In this document: piece after piece, positions 13,842-24,062 of the stretch
How the letters are laid out: each line of letters begins with the position of its first letter
How positions within the stretch are numbered: the stretch's first letter is position 1
Assembly (NCBI GenBank): GCA_018268395.1
Contig: JAFDWQ010000009.1
Coordinates: forward strand, 186,001-250,000
Length of the DNA stretch: 64,000 nucleotides
Direction of reading: 5' to 3'
DNA from: Armatimonadota bacterium
Lineage (GTDB): Bacteria > Armatimonadota > Fimbriimonadia > Fimbriimonadales > Fimbriimonadaceae
Notes under the pieces: generated by a model
Databases searched by the model: none
Told to the model about the DNA's origin: nothing
The model's input: the letters and a program-made list of their open reading frames with translations, nothing else
Translations under genes and position numbers: made by a program

Positions 13842-16306
13842 GCGCGAAAGACGGCCCGATCGAGGATCTCGGGCTCCCGGTCGAAGATTTGGAGGACCTG
13901 GACACTGACGGAGGCACCGCGACCGTGGCGATGGGGATCGAGGACGAGCCGAAGCCGGACATCCCCGACGTCCTCAACCTGCTGCCGCTGAGGGATTCGG
14001 TCGTCTATCCGATGTTGATCGCGCCCCTGAGCGTGGCGCGGCCCGCTGCGATCGAGTTGATCGACGACAGCGTCGCCTCGTCCAACCGGGTGATCGGGAC
14101 GATCGCCCAGCGCGAGGCGAAGACGGACGAGCCGGGGTTCGACGACGTCTACGAGTACGGCTGCGCGGTGATCATCCGCACGCTGATGAAGACGCCGGAC
14201 ACGGTGCGCATGATCGTGCAGGGCGTGTCGCGGTTCCGCATCGTCGAGAAGCTGCAGGACAAGCCGTACCTTCGGGCGAGGATCGAAGTCATCGAAGAGC
14301 CGGCGCTGGATCCCGCAAGCGCGGAGGAGGTCGAGGCGTTGCGCCGTTCGGTGGCGGCGTTGTTCGACCAGGCCGTGCGCCTGGCGCCGCAGTTGCCGGA
14401 CGAGCTCCGCAGTTTGACCACGGCGGTGCAGGAGCCGAACGTGATGGCCGACCTCGTGGCCGCGCACATGCCGATGTCGGTCGAGGCCAAGGAGACGATC
14501 CTCGAGACGCTCGACTTGAAGGAGCGGCTGCGCAAGTTGCTGGAGATCCTGGGGCGCGAGGTGCGCGTGCTGGAACTTTCGAGCAAGGTGCAGAGCGAAG
14601 TCACGGCCGAACTGAGCAAGAACCAGCGCGACTACTACCTGCGCGAGCAGCTGAAGGCGATCCAGCGGGAGCTCGGCGAAGAGGACGAGGCGGGCGACGA
14701 CCTGGTCGAGATCCGGCAACGTATCGACGAATCGCAGATGCCGGCCGAAGCCTTGAAGGAAGTCAACCGCGAGTTCGACCGCCTGCGCAGGATCAACCCC
14801 GGCTCGCCGGAGTACACGGTGGCGCGGACGTACGTGGAAACCATGGTCGCGTTGCCGTGGAGCAAGACGACGGTCGACAACCTCGATCTGCAACGGGTAC
14901 GGGAAGTCCTCGACGAGGACCACTTCGGGCTGGAGAAGATCAAACAACGCATCGTGGAGTTCCTTGCCGTGCGCAAGGTGAAGCAAGACGGGCCGGTGCG
15001 GCAACCGATCCTTTGTTTCTATGGCCCTCCCGGCGTGGGTAAGACCTCGCTCGGCCGCTCGATCGCGCGGGCGATGGACCGGAAGTTCGTCCGCATCTCG
15101 CTCGGCGGGATGAGGGACGAGGCCGAGATCCGCGGGCACCGCCGGACGTACATCGGCGCTTTGCCGGGGCAGATCATCCTCGGTCTGAGGCGCGCCGAGT
15201 CCAACAACCCGGTCTTCATCCTCGACGAGATCGACAAACTCGGTCAGGACTTCCGTGGCGACCCCGCTTCGGCCCTGCTCGAAGTGCTCGATCCGGAGCA
15301 GAACTTCTCGTTCCGCGACCATTATGTCGACGCTCCGTTCGACCTGAGCAACGTGTTCTTCATCACGACCGCGAACCGGATGGACACGGTTCCGGGGCCG
15401 TTGCGCGACCGCATGGAGGTCATCGAGCTCGGTGGCTATACGGAAGAGGAAAAGTTGCAGATCGCGGTCAAGCACCTCGTGCCGAAACAGATCACCGAGC
15501 ACGGGCTCAAGCCTTCGAAGCTGGAATTCCAGGACCGGGCGCTCGTGCACGTCATCCGGCACTACACCCGCGAAGCGGGGGTGCGGAACCTGGACCGCGA
15601 GATCGCGTCCGTCGTCCGCAAGGCGACGCTGCGCTTTGCGGAAGGACGCACCGCCAAGTTGACGGTGACGGTGAAGTTCGTCGAAGAAGCCTTGGGCGCG
15701 CCCCGGTTCTTGCACGACCCGGTCACCGAACGCGAGTTGATCCCGGGCATGGCCGTCGGCCTGGCTTGGACGCCCGTCGGCGGGAGCATCCTGTTCATCG
15801 AGGCGGTGAAGTTCCCCGGCAAGGGGCTGATCGTGACGGGGCAGTTGGGCGACGTCATGCGAGAGTCTGTGACGGCGGCCCTGAGCTACGTCCGATCGCA
15901 CGCGAACGAGCTGAAGATTTCGGACGACGTGTTCGAGAAGAACGAGATCCACGTCCATGTTCCGGAAGGTTCGACTCCGAAGGACGGGCCGAGCGCCGGC
16001 ATCACGATGTTGACGGCGTTGACGTCGCTCTTCACGGGCCGGCGGGTCAAGTCACGGCTTGCGATGACGGGCGAGGTCACGCTGACGGGTCAGGTGTTGC
16101 CGATCGGTGGGGTGAAGGAGAAAGTGCTCGCCGCCCACCGTGCTGGCGTCGTGGAGCTGATCTTGCCACAGGAGAACAAGAAGGACTACGACGAAGAGGT
16201 CCCGGCCGCGATCCGCTCACAGTTGAAGGCGCACTTCGTCGAAAAGGCCTCCGACGTGCTTAAACTAGCGTTGGAACGGCTTCCCGCCCAGTCATCGAAA
16301 CTCTGA
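13838..16306 (+). CDS. lon: ATP-dependent protease Lon
   Basis: An 822-residue LonA-type protease. It has an N-terminal substrate-binding LON domain (about residues 45-240, opening 'LNLLPLRDSVVYPMLI'), a coiled linker with 'YYLREQLKAIQRELGE', the AAA+ module with Walker A GPPGVGKTS (396-404) and Walker B 'VFILDEIDK', and the protease domain with catalytic Ser719 (PKDGPSAG) and Lys762 (VKEK). These match the E. coli Ser679/Lys722 dyad, including the 43-residue spacing. Full length for the family. It is translationally coupled to hsp20 and its 3' end overlaps the convergent serine-protease gene by 15 bp. Confidence 0.98.
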   Translation: MSAKDGPIEDLGLPVEDLEDLDTDGGTATVAMGIEDEPKPDIPDVLNLLPLRDSVVYPMLIAPLSVARPAAIELIDDSVASSNRVIGTIAQREAKTDEPGFDDVYEYGCAVIIRTLMKTPDTVRMIVQGVSRFRIVEKLQDKPYLRARIEVIEEPALDPASAEEVEALRRSVAALFDQAVRLAPQLPDELRSLTTAVQEPNVMADLVAAHMPMSVEAKETILETLDLKERLRKLLEILGREVRVLELSSKVQSEVTAELSKNQRDYYLREQLKAIQRELGEEDEAGDDLVEIRQRIDESQMPAEALKEVNREFDRLRRINPGSPEYTVARTYVETMVALPWSKTTVDNLDLQRVREVLDEDHFGLEKIKQRIVEFLAVRKVKQDGPVRQPILCFYGPPGVGKTSLGRSIARAMDRKFVRISLGGMRDEAEIRGHRRTYIGALPGQIILGLRRAESNNPVFILDEIDKLGQDFRGDPASALLEVLDPEQNFSFRDHYVDAPFDLSNVFFITTANRMDTVPGPLRDRMEVIELGGYTEEEKLQIAVKHLVPKQITEHGLKPSKLEFQDRALVHVIRHYTREAGVRNLDREIASVVRKATLRFAEGRTAKLTVTVKFVEEALGAPRFLHDPVTERELIPGMAVGLAWTPVGGSILFIEAVKFPGKGLIVTGQLGDVMRESVTAALSYVRSHANELKISDDVFEKNEIHVHVPEGSTPKDGPSAGITMLTALTSLFTGRRVKSRLAMTGEVTLTGQVLPIGGVKEKVLAAHRAGVVELILPQENKKDYDEEVPAAIRSQLKAHFVEKASDVLKLALERLPAQSSKL

Positions 16307-17326
16307 CAGCACGAACAGGCTGAGGAACGTGGGACCGGGCCATCCGCCGAGCCCAGCCTTAGCCTCGATCTCGGTCTTGTACTTGAAGAGGTCGACGTCG
16401 TCCCAGGAGTAGCCGGAGTACACGCGGTTCTTGCCGTCTTCCTTGTTGCTTTGGGAGTGGACGCCGACGAGCACCCAGTCTTCGCCCTTCTGTTGGAGCG
16501 TCGGTCCGCCGGAGTCTCCGCTCAGGACGTAGGCGTCGCCCGAGACCTCGGTCCGCACTTTGTTGTCCGGCGGGACAAATCCCCGTTGGAACTGGAGGCT
16601 GCCGACGAGCGCGTCGAACAAGTACGTGATCGGGTGGTCGATGTCAGAGTCGACCTGGACGTTAGCTTTCCGTTCGTCCAAGGTGTCCAAGCCGATCCGG
16701 AGCGTGCCGAACTTGATCGAACGGTCGATCTGATACCACTGTTCGGTGTCGTCGTTGTTGAACTCGGAGGCGGCGCGTCCGTAGCCCGCGAGGACGAGGG
16801 GTTTGTCCTTGTCGACTTCAGCGATTTTGGGAGGTGCGAGGGCAGGGACGTCCGTATTCTTGTCCACGTGGACGATCAAGACCGCAACGTCGATCGGCTT
16901 CCCGCCGACGGGGTTCTTGATCTTGTCGCCGTAGATGACGTCCTTCGCTTTGAACTTGGGATACTCGGCGACGTCGTCCCCAAAGCCGATATAGACGCCG
17001 AGGAACTTACGGTCTTTGACGGGCCGTGCGACGTGGTCGGCGGTGAGCACCCAGAGGTCGACCCCTTTGTTCTCGCCAAGGTCGACGGCACGGATCACGG
17101 TCCCTGTCGAGATCGGCCCGACCGGCTTGTCCCGGAAGAAGAGGTACGGCTTGCCCACCCGGACGATGCAGTTGCGCACCTTTTCGTCGACGGGAGCATT
17201 GGTCTTGAGGTCGCCGCGCTTGTCGCCTTTGATCCAACGGGCGAGGGGACTGGCCTGCCGTGGCGTTGCCGACGCCACCGACAGACAGAGGACCAAGATC
17301 GTATTGCGGAAGGTCGTAAGCGCCAT
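16292..17326 (-). CDS. Secreted trypsin-like serine protease
   Basis: A 344-residue protein with a signal peptide (MALTTFRNTILVLCLSVASATPRQAS) and the S1-type catalytic triad: His98 in 'TADHVA', Asp146 in 'IDVAVL' and Ser272 in 'LSGDSGGP'. There is no PDZ domain, so it is not a DegP/HtrA. It probably acts outside the cytoplasm on unknown substrates. The ATG at 17326 begins the signal peptide; a longer frame to 17452 adds sequence with no recognisable feature. A TATTAC box and GGTGG motif lie upstream. Confidence 0.88.
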   Translation of the reverse strand: MALTTFRNTILVLCLSVASATPRQASPLARWIKGDKRGDLKTNAPVDEKVRNCIVRVGKPYLFFRDKPVGPISTGTVIRAVDLGENKGVDLWVLTADHVARPVKDRKFLGVYIGFGDDVAEYPKFKAKDVIYGDKIKNPVGGKPIDVAVLIVHVDKNTDVPALAPPKIAEVDKDKPLVLAGYGRAASEFNNDDTEQWYQIDRSIKFGTLRIGLDTLDERKANVQVDSDIDHPITYLFDALVGSLQFQRGFVPPDNKVRTEVSGDAYVLSGDSGGPTLQQKGEDWVLVGVHSQSNKEDGKNRVYSGYSWDDVDLFKYKTEIEAKAGLGGWPGPTFLSLFVLSEFR

Positions 17327-17545
17327 ATCGCGATCCACCTGCCCTAGTAATAGCACAGGATCGTGCGGATTGGTGCCCTTCGAGACGAAACCCGCCGACG
17401 GGCTGAGGTACACTGTCGGTTCCCTTAACGGGAGGCTGACTATGACGAACACTGTCCTTGTGTCCTTGAACGCCGCCTCCCCGGCACGCGCCTAGTCCGC
17501 GCATCCGGGTTCGGGCCCGGCGTTTCTCTGTCCCTTCGCACGGCT

Positions 17546-17974
17546 TTGTCGTGCCTGGACCGTTGTGAGAAACGAACAAGACACTTGAAACCAGAACCAC
17601 ATTCGCGCGACCGGAAGCGGGCGCGCCATCGTCGTGAGAAGGACTTTCCGGAGGCCTTCACGTGCCGGAACTGCGGCCTTTACGTCCCTTGCTTTGGCTT
17701 CGGGACGGAGCACCGCAACCACTGTCCGAACTGCTTGTGCTGCGTCCACTTGGACGTCGAACCCGGTGACAGGGACGCCGACTGCGGCGCCTTGATGGAA
17801 CCGATCGCCGTCTGGGTGCGCAAGGGAGGAGAGTGGGCCGTCATCCACCGTTGTCGGAAATGCGGTTCGCTGAGTTCGAACCGTACGGCGTCGGACGACA
17901 ACCCGACCTTGCTGATGTCGCTCGCCGTCAAGCCCCTCGCCCAGCCGCCCTTCCCTCTGGAGCGGCTGGGGTGA
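17546..17974 (+). CDS. RNHCP-domain protein
   Basis: A 142-residue protein with the signature that names the family, 'RNHCPNCLCCVHLDVEPGDR', plus the pairs 'FTCRNCG' and 'HRCRKCGSLSSNR'. This gives a small zinc-ribbon-like protein of unknown function found in many bacteria. The Lys/Arg-rich start may bind nucleic acid. The start is given as TTG at 17546; it is uncertain because the first conserved residues begin only near residue 33. The 219-bp gap upstream shows no other gene. Confidence 0.82.
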   Translation: MSCLDRCEKRTRHLKPEPHSRDRKRARHRREKDFPEAFTCRNCGLYVPCFGFGTEHRNHCPNCLCCVHLDVEPGDRDADCGALMEPIAVWVRKGGEWAVIHRCRKCGSLSSNRTASDDNPTLLMSLAVKPLAQPPFPLERLG

Positions 17975-18011
17975 GGGCGGACTTCAAATCAGAGGCCAAA
18001 GGATCGGCGCC

Positions 18012-18695
18012 TCATCGGTCGGCGGTCTTGTCGGCCGAGGTGCGGACTGACCCGTCTAGGAACTTCAAGAGGTCTGTTCGATAGTCGGTGGCCTTTTCGT
18101 TGAACTGCAGTCTACGATGAGGCACGTCGACGTTCAAATACGCTTCTGCATACGGGACTCCTTCCGCTTCCTCTTCGCCGAAGAAGAGCTTCATCGCAAT
18201 AGGGGAGACTCGCATCTGCGACGGGTCGGAATTGAGGGCCATGACTGCAAAGTAGACCGCCTCAGGCGGTTTCCGGTTCTTCTGAAGCTGGCCCGCACGG
18301 GTGAACACGCTGTGGACGAATCGTTCTCCTTCGTCGCCCGTGATCGCCAGATGGCCTCGGCCCGCCCATACGGTCAGCTGCGGATCGTCCGGCTGTGGCT
18401 GGACTTTCCTCCACATCTTGGAAAGGATCACGGAAACAGCGATTGGTTTGCCTTTCCAAGTCGCGGTTCCAGACAACCTGATCTCTGGCCCTTCCAGATC
18501 TGGTTTCAAGAAGAAGACCGAGTCGATCCACCCTTGTTCACTTTCTGAGTCGACTATCGGCGGGCTCGCAAGAGTCGCCTTTCCTTTCAACTGTTCGACG
18601 GGCGGAACGGAATAGCCGGTGCCCTTTGGCTCCGTCGCGCGTTTCGCACACGCTACGACCATCGGAAGAACGATAAGGAGAGTGAGGGCTCGCAA
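18012..18695 (-). CDS. Predicted lipoprotein of unknown function
   Basis: A 227-residue protein beginning at a TTG with a lipoprotein signal 'MRALTLLIVLPMVVAC' (lipobox V-V-A-C; Cys16). The mature part is charged and contains 'VYFAVMALNSDPSQMRV' and several beta-like stretches, with no domain I recognise. It ends with a charged tail. No neighbour suggests a job: it lies between convergent RNHCP and the FAD/Rieske gene. Confidence 0.65.
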   Translation of the reverse strand: MRALTLLIVLPMVVACAKRATEPKGTGYSVPPVEQLKGKATLASPPIVDSESEQGWIDSVFFLKPDLEGPEIRLSGTATWKGKPIAVSVILSKMWRKVQPQPDDPQLTVWAGRGHLAITGDEGERFVHSVFTRAGQLQKNRKPPEAVYFAVMALNSDPSQMRVSPIAMKLFFGEEEAEGVPYAEAYLNVDVPHRRLQFNEKATDYRTDLLKFLDGSVRTSADKTADR

Positions 18696-18758
18696 CGTGC
18701 CAAGTCTGGCAGACGATGATTGGTAGAGATCCAGCCTTTCCTTCGCGGACGGATGACT

Positions 18759-20276
18759 TCATGGCCCCATGCGTTCCAACGGCTTGGTGGCCGGACCATG
18801 GACGACGGTGCCGTCGTAGGCGAACCGTGACCCGTGACACGGGCAGTCCCATGTCTTTTCGGCCGGGTTCCAGGTCACTTGGCACCCCATGTGGGTGCAC
18901 GATGCGGACACGATCACCAGCTCTCCCGACTGGGTGCAGTGGGCGGCACCATGGCCGTCCTGGAGTTGAACGATCACCGATTCTCCGGGAGCGAGCCCGA
19001 CGAGGTTGTCCCGCTCCGCGGGGCGGACGAGCCCGCCGACCAGGTGCCCGGCGACGTTGACGTTCTCCTTGACCGCTTCCGGCACCATCGCCCAATCGAA
19101 CCGGCCCGGTGAGTAGAGCTCCGACCAAGGGTTCTCCTGTCCGGTCAAGTCGTCGGCAAGGATGCGCGCGGCGGCGAAGCCTTGGGCCATGCCCCACCCG
19201 TTGAAGCCGGTCGCGGTCAAGACCCGCTGTTTCGCGTTGAGCCTGCCGACGAACGGCACCCTGTCGGGCGTGAAGTTGTCTTGAGTCGACCACATGTGGA
19301 GCACCTGTTTGACAGGAAAGTGCGCCCGTGCCCACTCGATGAGCTTCTGATAGCAGAGCCCTGTCTCCGGTTCCTGTCCCACCTTATGGTGGCCGTGCCC
19401 GGCGATCAAGACGTCCTTGCCCCTTAGGGACGCGCGCCGGAAGGAGCCGATGTCCACGGGATCGGTGGAAATGCACAGGCCCTCTGGGACGTCACCGTCC
19501 AGTTCGAACGCTGCCGCATACGAACGATAAGGGGACAGCTTCGCCACGTAAAGGGCCGTGTCGTGGACCGGATAGTTGGTCGCCATCACGACGTGGCCGG
19601 CATGGATCTCGCCGCTGTCCAACTTGACCGTGCACAGGTCGCTCCCCTCTCTGAGCTCGATGCAACGCGAACGCTCGTAGAACGCCACACCGCCTTTCTG
19701 CGCCTCTTCGACGAGGCCTTGCAAGAATTTCACCGGATGGTAAAGGGCTTGGCCGTCCAGGCGGACGCCGCCCCGGACGTCGAACGGGACGCACGTCCCG
19801 TCGAGGGTCGTCGGAATGCCCAAGTCTTGACACGCCCTGTGCTCCTCCATGACCGCATGGAGCCCTTCTTCAGAAACCGCGTACGTGCAGGCGAAGTCTT
19901 CCTCCAGGTCGCAATCGATGCCGTACGTGGAGACGGCGTCACGGACGAACCGGATGCCCCAAGTGTTCGCCTCGTAGTAGTCCCACGCCATTTTCGCACC
20001 GACCGCTTTGGTCAAGTGGGCGTAGATCAGGTCGTGGAGCGCCGTGAGCTTGCCGGTGGTGTGACCCGTGACGCCCGTCAACATCCGGCTGCCCTCGATC
20101 AGGGCCACGCTCAGCCCGCTCCCGCGCAAAAAGAACGCCGTCGCGAAGCCCACGATCCCGCCTCCCACGATCAGGACGTCGAACGTCGATCCCGGGGGCA
20201 CTTGCGGCCATCCAGAGCGGTCTGACGAGGCCAGCCACAGCGACTGACGGTTGACGGTCTGGACGGACGCTTCCAT
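18759..20276 (-). CDS. FAD-dependent oxidoreductase with C-terminal Rieske domain
   Basis: A 505-residue two-domain enzyme. The N-terminal DAO-type flavoprotein part has the dinucleotide motif '[20 protein letters not shown]' and a C-terminal FAD motif '[13 protein letters not shown]'. The last ~90 residues are a Rieske domain with CTHMGC and CPCHGSRF ligating a [2Fe-2S] cluster. This fusion is common in soil and water bacteria and is thought to oxidise amine-type substrates using the Rieske cluster as an electron port; the substrate is unknown. The start at 20276 was chosen over a much longer frame because the conserved domain begins soon after. Confidence 0.9.
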   Translation of the reverse strand: MEASVQTVNRQSLWLASSDRSGWPQVPPGSTFDVLIVGGGIVGFATAFFLRGSGLSVALIEGSRMLTGVTGHTTGKLTALHDLIYAHLTKAVGAKMAWDYYEANTWGIRFVRDAVSTYGIDCDLEEDFACTYAVSEEGLHAVMEEHRACQDLGIPTTLDGTCVPFDVRGGVRLDGQALYHPVKFLQGLVEEAQKGGVAFYERSRCIELREGSDLCTVKLDSGEIHAGHVVMATNYPVHDTALYVAKLSPYRSYAAAFELDGDVPEGLCISTDPVDIGSFRRASLRGKDVLIAGHGHHKVGQEPETGLCYQKLIEWARAHFPVKQVLHMWSTQDNFTPDRVPFVGRLNAKQRVLTATGFNGWGMAQGFAAARILADDLTGQENPWSELYSPGRFDWAMVPEAVKENVNVAGHLVGGLVRPAERDNLVGLAPGESVIVQLQDGHGAAHCTQSGELVIVSASCTHMGCQVTWNPAEKTWDCPCHGSRFAYDGTVVHGPATKPLERMGP

Positions 20277-20366
20277 CGTTCCTATCGACGACAGCGGACA
20301 TAAGAGCAGCATAAGGAAGAGGGGCCGGGCCGGACGCCGTGTCAGGCAAAGGGTAGAACCAGCGTC

Positions 20367-22058
20367 ATGAGCCGACCCCTGGTCGAGTGCGTCCCTAACT
20401 TTTCTGAAGGCCGCGACGAATCCGTGATCCGCGCCATCGCAGAAGCCGTCCGGAGCGTCGATGGCGTCAGGCTCCTCGACGTCGACCCGGGTCAGGCGAC
20501 GAACCGCACCGTCTACACGTTCGTCGGCCCGCCCGAACCCGTGGTCGAGGCCGCTGTCCGAGCGGCGAAGGCAGGGTGCGCCCTGATCGACATGTCGAAG
20601 CACCACGGCGAACACCCGAGGTTCGGGGCCCTCGACGTGTGCCCGCTCGTCCCGATCGCGGACATCACCATGGACGAAACGGTGGAGTGGTCGAAGACGC
20701 TGGCGCGGCGGCTCGGCGAGGAGGCCGGACTTTCGGTGTACCTATACGAGCGGTCCTCCGTGCAAGACCATCGGCGGAACCTTGCCGACGTCCGGGCCGG
20801 CGAGTACGAGGGATTAGAGGAAAAGCTCCGGCAACCCGGTTGGACGCCTGATTTCGGCCCGTCTGCGTTTCAACCGAAAACAGGGGCGACCGCCGTCGGC
20901 GCACGCCCGATCCTCGTGGCTTACAACGTCAATTTGAATACTACATCGACTCGACGGGCCAACGCCGTCGCGTTCGATATTCGGGAGCGGGGGCGCGTCA
21001 AACGCCACGGAGACCCTCTCGTCGGGGACGTCGTTCGTGACGAGAATGGCGAGCCGATCTACGAGCCGGGTGCCCTGAAAAACGTCAAAGCGATCGGATG
21101 GTTCATCGAGGAGTACGGCGTCGCACAGGTCTCGATCAACTTGACCGATATCGTCGAGACGCCCCTCCACAAGGTTTTCGACGAAGCCTGCGACCGGGCT
21201 CAGGCCCGTGGAATGCGCGTGACGGGCTCGGAACTCGTCGGCCTGGTACCCCTGTCCTGCCTCCTGGAGGCAGGCCGCTTTTTCCTCAAGAAGCAGCAAC
21301 GGTCGACGGGCGTTTCCGACTCGGAACTGATCAAGATCGCGGTCAAGAGCATGGGCTTGGACGAACTCGGCCCGTTCGATCCGCAAAGGAAGGTCATCGA
21401 ATACGCGATGCGGGACGCTGGCCCGAAGCGGCTCGTCGACATGAGCGTCAGGCGATTCGTCGAGGAGACCGCGAGCGAGTCGGCCGCTCCCGGCGGCGGT
21501 TCGATCTCAGCGACGATGGGAGCCATGGGGGCTGCCCTTGCCACGATGGTCGCCAACCTCTCTAGCCACAAGAGGGGCTGGGACGACCGCTGGGAGGAGT
21601 TTTCCGACGCCGCCGATGCGGGCAAGGCCTGCCACGACACACTGTTGCGCCTCGTCGACGACGACACCGACGCTTTCAACGCCTTGATGGAGGCGTTCGG
21701 ATTGCCGAAAAGGACGGACGACGAAAAGGCGCTTCGGTCGGCGGCCGTTCAGTCCGCGACGAAGGGCGCGGTCGAGATCCCCCTTGCCGTCATGCGCACT
21801 TCGCTCGAAGCGATGGCCGTGGTGAAAGCGATGGCGGAGACAGGCAATCCGAACTCGGTCAGCGACGCCGGCGTCGGTGCCTTGGCGGCGACCGCAGCCG
21901 TCCGCGGCGCGGCCCTCAACGTCAAGATCAACTGTGCTTCGATCAAGGACAAAGGCTTCGTCGAGACGGCCCTTGCAGAAGCGGCAGAGATTGAAGCGAA
22001 GGCCGTAGCACTCGAAAGGGACATCTTGGCGACGGTCGAAAGGACCATGTCCGGATAA
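20367..22058 (+). CDS. ftcD: Glutamate formimidoyltransferase / formimido-THF cyclodeaminase
   Basis: A 563-residue bifunctional enzyme of histidine degradation and folate metabolism. Residues 1-~300 are the formiminotransferase (start '[14 protein letters not shown]', then '[12 protein letters not shown]' and 'YNVNLNTTS'). Residues ~360-563 are the cyclodeaminase ('[19 protein letters not shown]', '[14 protein letters not shown]'). The first passes the formimino group of formiminoglutamate to tetrahydrofolate; the second releases ammonia to give methenyl-THF. Fused versions are typical of animals and several bacterial phyla. No other hut genes are in the window. Confidence 0.93.
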   Translation: MSRPLVECVPNFSEGRDESVIRAIAEAVRSVDGVRLLDVDPGQATNRTVYTFVGPPEPVVEAAVRAAKAGCALIDMSKHHGEHPRFGALDVCPLVPIADITMDETVEWSKTLARRLGEEAGLSVYLYERSSVQDHRRNLADVRAGEYEGLEEKLRQPGWTPDFGPSAFQPKTGATAVGARPILVAYNVNLNTTSTRRANAVAFDIRERGRVKRHGDPLVGDVVRDENGEPIYEPGALKNVKAIGWFIEEYGVAQVSINLTDIVETPLHKVFDEACDRAQARGMRVTGSELVGLVPLSCLLEAGRFFLKKQQRSTGVSDSELIKIAVKSMGLDELGPFDPQRKVIEYAMRDAGPKRLVDMSVRRFVEETASESAAPGGGSISATMGAMGAALATMVANLSSHKRGWDDRWEEFSDAADAGKACHDTLLRLVDDDTDAFNALMEAFGLPKRTDDEKALRSAAVQSATKGAVEIPLAVMRTSLEAMAVVKAMAETGNPNSVSDAGVGALAATAAVRGAALNVKINCASIKDKGFVETALAEAAEIEAKAVALERDILATVERTMSG

Positions 22059-22162
22059 GCGACCCGGAACGTGTCGGAAAGGTCCCGATGGGGCCGGATC
22101 GGTCCGCAACCCTTCACGGCGACGGGCTGTATCGGAAAGTGTGCAGTTTGGAGAAGCCTCCG

Positions 22163-23419
22163 ATGACTGACCACGGACACGATCCTACCGACCCGCGCGC
22201 GGTCCGAGACCGGCACTACGAACGCGTCCAAAGCTTTCGTGAAGCGACCCGTCGCGAAGTCCAAGAGCGCAAGTCGGAGATCGACGCCCTCAGAGCCCAA
22301 AGACGCGACCTTCGGCTTTCGGCCGCCACGACTGCCGGCACGATCGGCCTTCGTTACAACCCCGAGACGAACACCTTCGTCCGGCTGGTCGGAGCCATGC
22401 CGGAAGAAGTCGTCGTTCCGGACGCTGTGGCACGCCCGGAGCCGATGGCTCCCGAACCGCGCTCGACCCAGGAGCCGGCGAAACTCAAAGACGGACCCGC
22501 TGACCCGGCCGACCGCAAGGAGTCACGGTGGGGCGTCGTGTTGGAGGTCGTCGTCTGGCTGCTCCTGATCGTGCCCGCGTTCTTCGTCGGCATGGGACTG
22601 TTCACGATCGCTGGGTTCAACTATCGGACGGACACCTGGGTTCTCACGGTCAGTCCCCTGCTCGGTTTCAGCGTCCTCGCGGGTCTGAAGATCCTCGTTT
22701 CCAACCTGTGGCGACTGGTCGCACACGCCCAAGCGTTGGGCCATCCTTACTGGGGCCGTCTGCCCGTCGCTGCCGCGGTCACGCTCGGTGGTTGCCTTCT
22801 CGACGCCCACCTCGGTGCGATGGCGCTCAGACAGTATCTGGTCAACCGCGCGTTCACAGAGTCGAGCGTGCCGCCCTATCCCCAACTGTTCTTGCTCGCC
22901 TTGGCGATCACGTGTCCGTTGATCCTCGCCAGCGCCGCCTTGACGTACATCAAGGGGCTCAAGGAGCCGAGCCGAGAAGACCGGGAACGTGCGCGGGCCG
23001 AACGGGCCCAAGCAAGACTTGAGGCGGAAGAAGCCGAGAGGCGCGCCAAGGCCGAAAGCGAAAAGGCCGCCCACCGCACCGCCCTTGCCGCAAAGATCGA
23101 AGCCGAGTACGGCGACCAAAGAGACTCTGCTGCGGCCAAGTACGCCGCGCTGAGAGCCCTCGACGACCAGCGGAGCGAAGACTGGGCCACGCTCAAGTCC
23201 AACGCCGAATTCAAGTGCCTTCAAGGCCTGATCGGTCAGATCGACGTTCTTTCGACCGAAATCTCCGAACAGGAGCGGGACTTGACGAACTTTAAGATCG
23301 CTCGAGGATTCGAAAAGGCAGATGAGTTTCCGAACGGCAAGCCCAACGTCGCGTCGGCCGATGGGCCGCCCGTCCAATCCGCGGAAGAGGCACCACAGGG
23401 AGAAGCGTATGCGAGCTGA
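22163..23419 (+). CDS. Membrane protein with four TM segments and coiled coils
   Basis: A 418-residue protein. It has a charged N-terminal helix (about 15-55), four hydrophobic segments (about 125-150, 160-183, 200-222, 235-262), then a long Ala/Glu/Lys/Arg coiled coil (about 270-360) and a polar tail. The layout resembles DUF4407-type membrane proteins, but the match is only architectural. The ATG at 22163 is supported by GGAG 8 bases before it. The last 11 bp overlap the start of the VWA lipoprotein gene, so the two are coupled and may act as one envelope complex. Confidence 0.7.
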   Translation: MTDHGHDPTDPRAVRDRHYERVQSFREATRREVQERKSEIDALRAQRRDLRLSAATTAGTIGLRYNPETNTFVRLVGAMPEEVVVPDAVARPEPMAPEPRSTQEPAKLKDGPADPADRKESRWGVVLEVVVWLLLIVPAFFVGMGLFTIAGFNYRTDTWVLTVSPLLGFSVLAGLKILVSNLWRLVAHAQALGHPYWGRLPVAAAVTLGGCLLDAHLGAMALRQYLVNRAFTESSVPPYPQLFLLALAITCPLILASAALTYIKGLKEPSREDRERARAERAQARLEAEEAERRAKAESEKAAHRTALAAKIEAEYGDQRDSAAAKYAALRALDDQRSEDWATLKSNAEFKCLQGLIGQIDVLSTEISEQERDLTNFKIARGFEKADEFPNGKPNVASADGPPVQSAEEAPQGEAYAS

Positions 23420-23996
23420 AACTGCGGCCGGATGCCTCGCACTCGCGTCGCTCTTGTCCGGATGCGGCACGTCGCACGCGGAGACCGGACAGAAGTCCGA
23501 CGGCGCCGCCGTCAGGCCCTCGACGGTCGTCATCGCCCTCGATACGTCGACTTCCGCCAAGGCGATCCATGAGGAGTTGTACAACCGGATCGTCCGTCAG
23601 ATGGAGGACATGCCGCCCAAGTCGCACCTCGTCGTTTTCCGGTTCGATTCCTCTCCCGCCGAGATTTACGACGGGCCCGCCATCAACGACGGGGCCGAAG
23701 CCGGCCGTCGCCTGAAGCCCGAACTTCAATGGCGCTCGAAGACGACGGGCACCAATCTCGCGAAACTCTTCGACCGGATCGACAAACGTCTCTTAGCGGG
23801 CTCGTCCGACATCGAGATCCACGTCTACACGGATTGCGGCACGGAAGAGATGTCCGAAAAGGACGACGGTGCCGTCCACAAAATCACCGATCGCTGGAAG
23901 GCGGACGGCGACGTCCACGTCGCGTTCCACGGGGTCAAGACCGGCCACCGCGAAGCCCTTCGCGATCTCGTCGCCTTTCCCGTCGAAATCGACTGA
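23409..23996 (+). CDS. VWA-domain lipoprotein
   Basis: A 195-residue protein with a lipoprotein signal (lipobox L-S-G-C, Cys19). A von Willebrand A-like domain has the MIDAS motif DTSTS (Asp45, Ser47, Ser49), a downstream 'TTGTNLAKLFDRI' (MIDAS Thr) and a third acidic site in 'VYTDCGTEE'. It is probably anchored outside the cytoplasm and binds a partner through a metal ion. It overlaps the preceding membrane-protein gene by 11 bp. The pair shows no toxin or chelatase partner. Confidence 0.75.
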   Translation: MRAETAAGCLALASLLSGCGTSHAETGQKSDGAAVRPSTVVIALDTSTSAKAIHEELYNRIVRQMEDMPPKSHLVVFRFDSSPAEIYDGPAINDGAEAGRRLKPELQWRSKTTGTNLAKLFDRIDKRLLAGSSDIEIHVYTDCGTEEMSEKDDGAVHKITDRWKADGDVHVAFHGVKTGHREALRDLVAFPVEID

Positions 23997-24062
23997 GCCG
24001 AATCCAGGCCCCCACATCAAGCAGGAAGGACCCGTCCGACCCGGACGACCGGAGCGGCGGGC

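Noticed and set aside
13775-15958. A 727-codon open frame antisense to lon
   Set aside because: Same effect of high G+C; Lon is certain on the plus strand and the antisense product is low-complexity.
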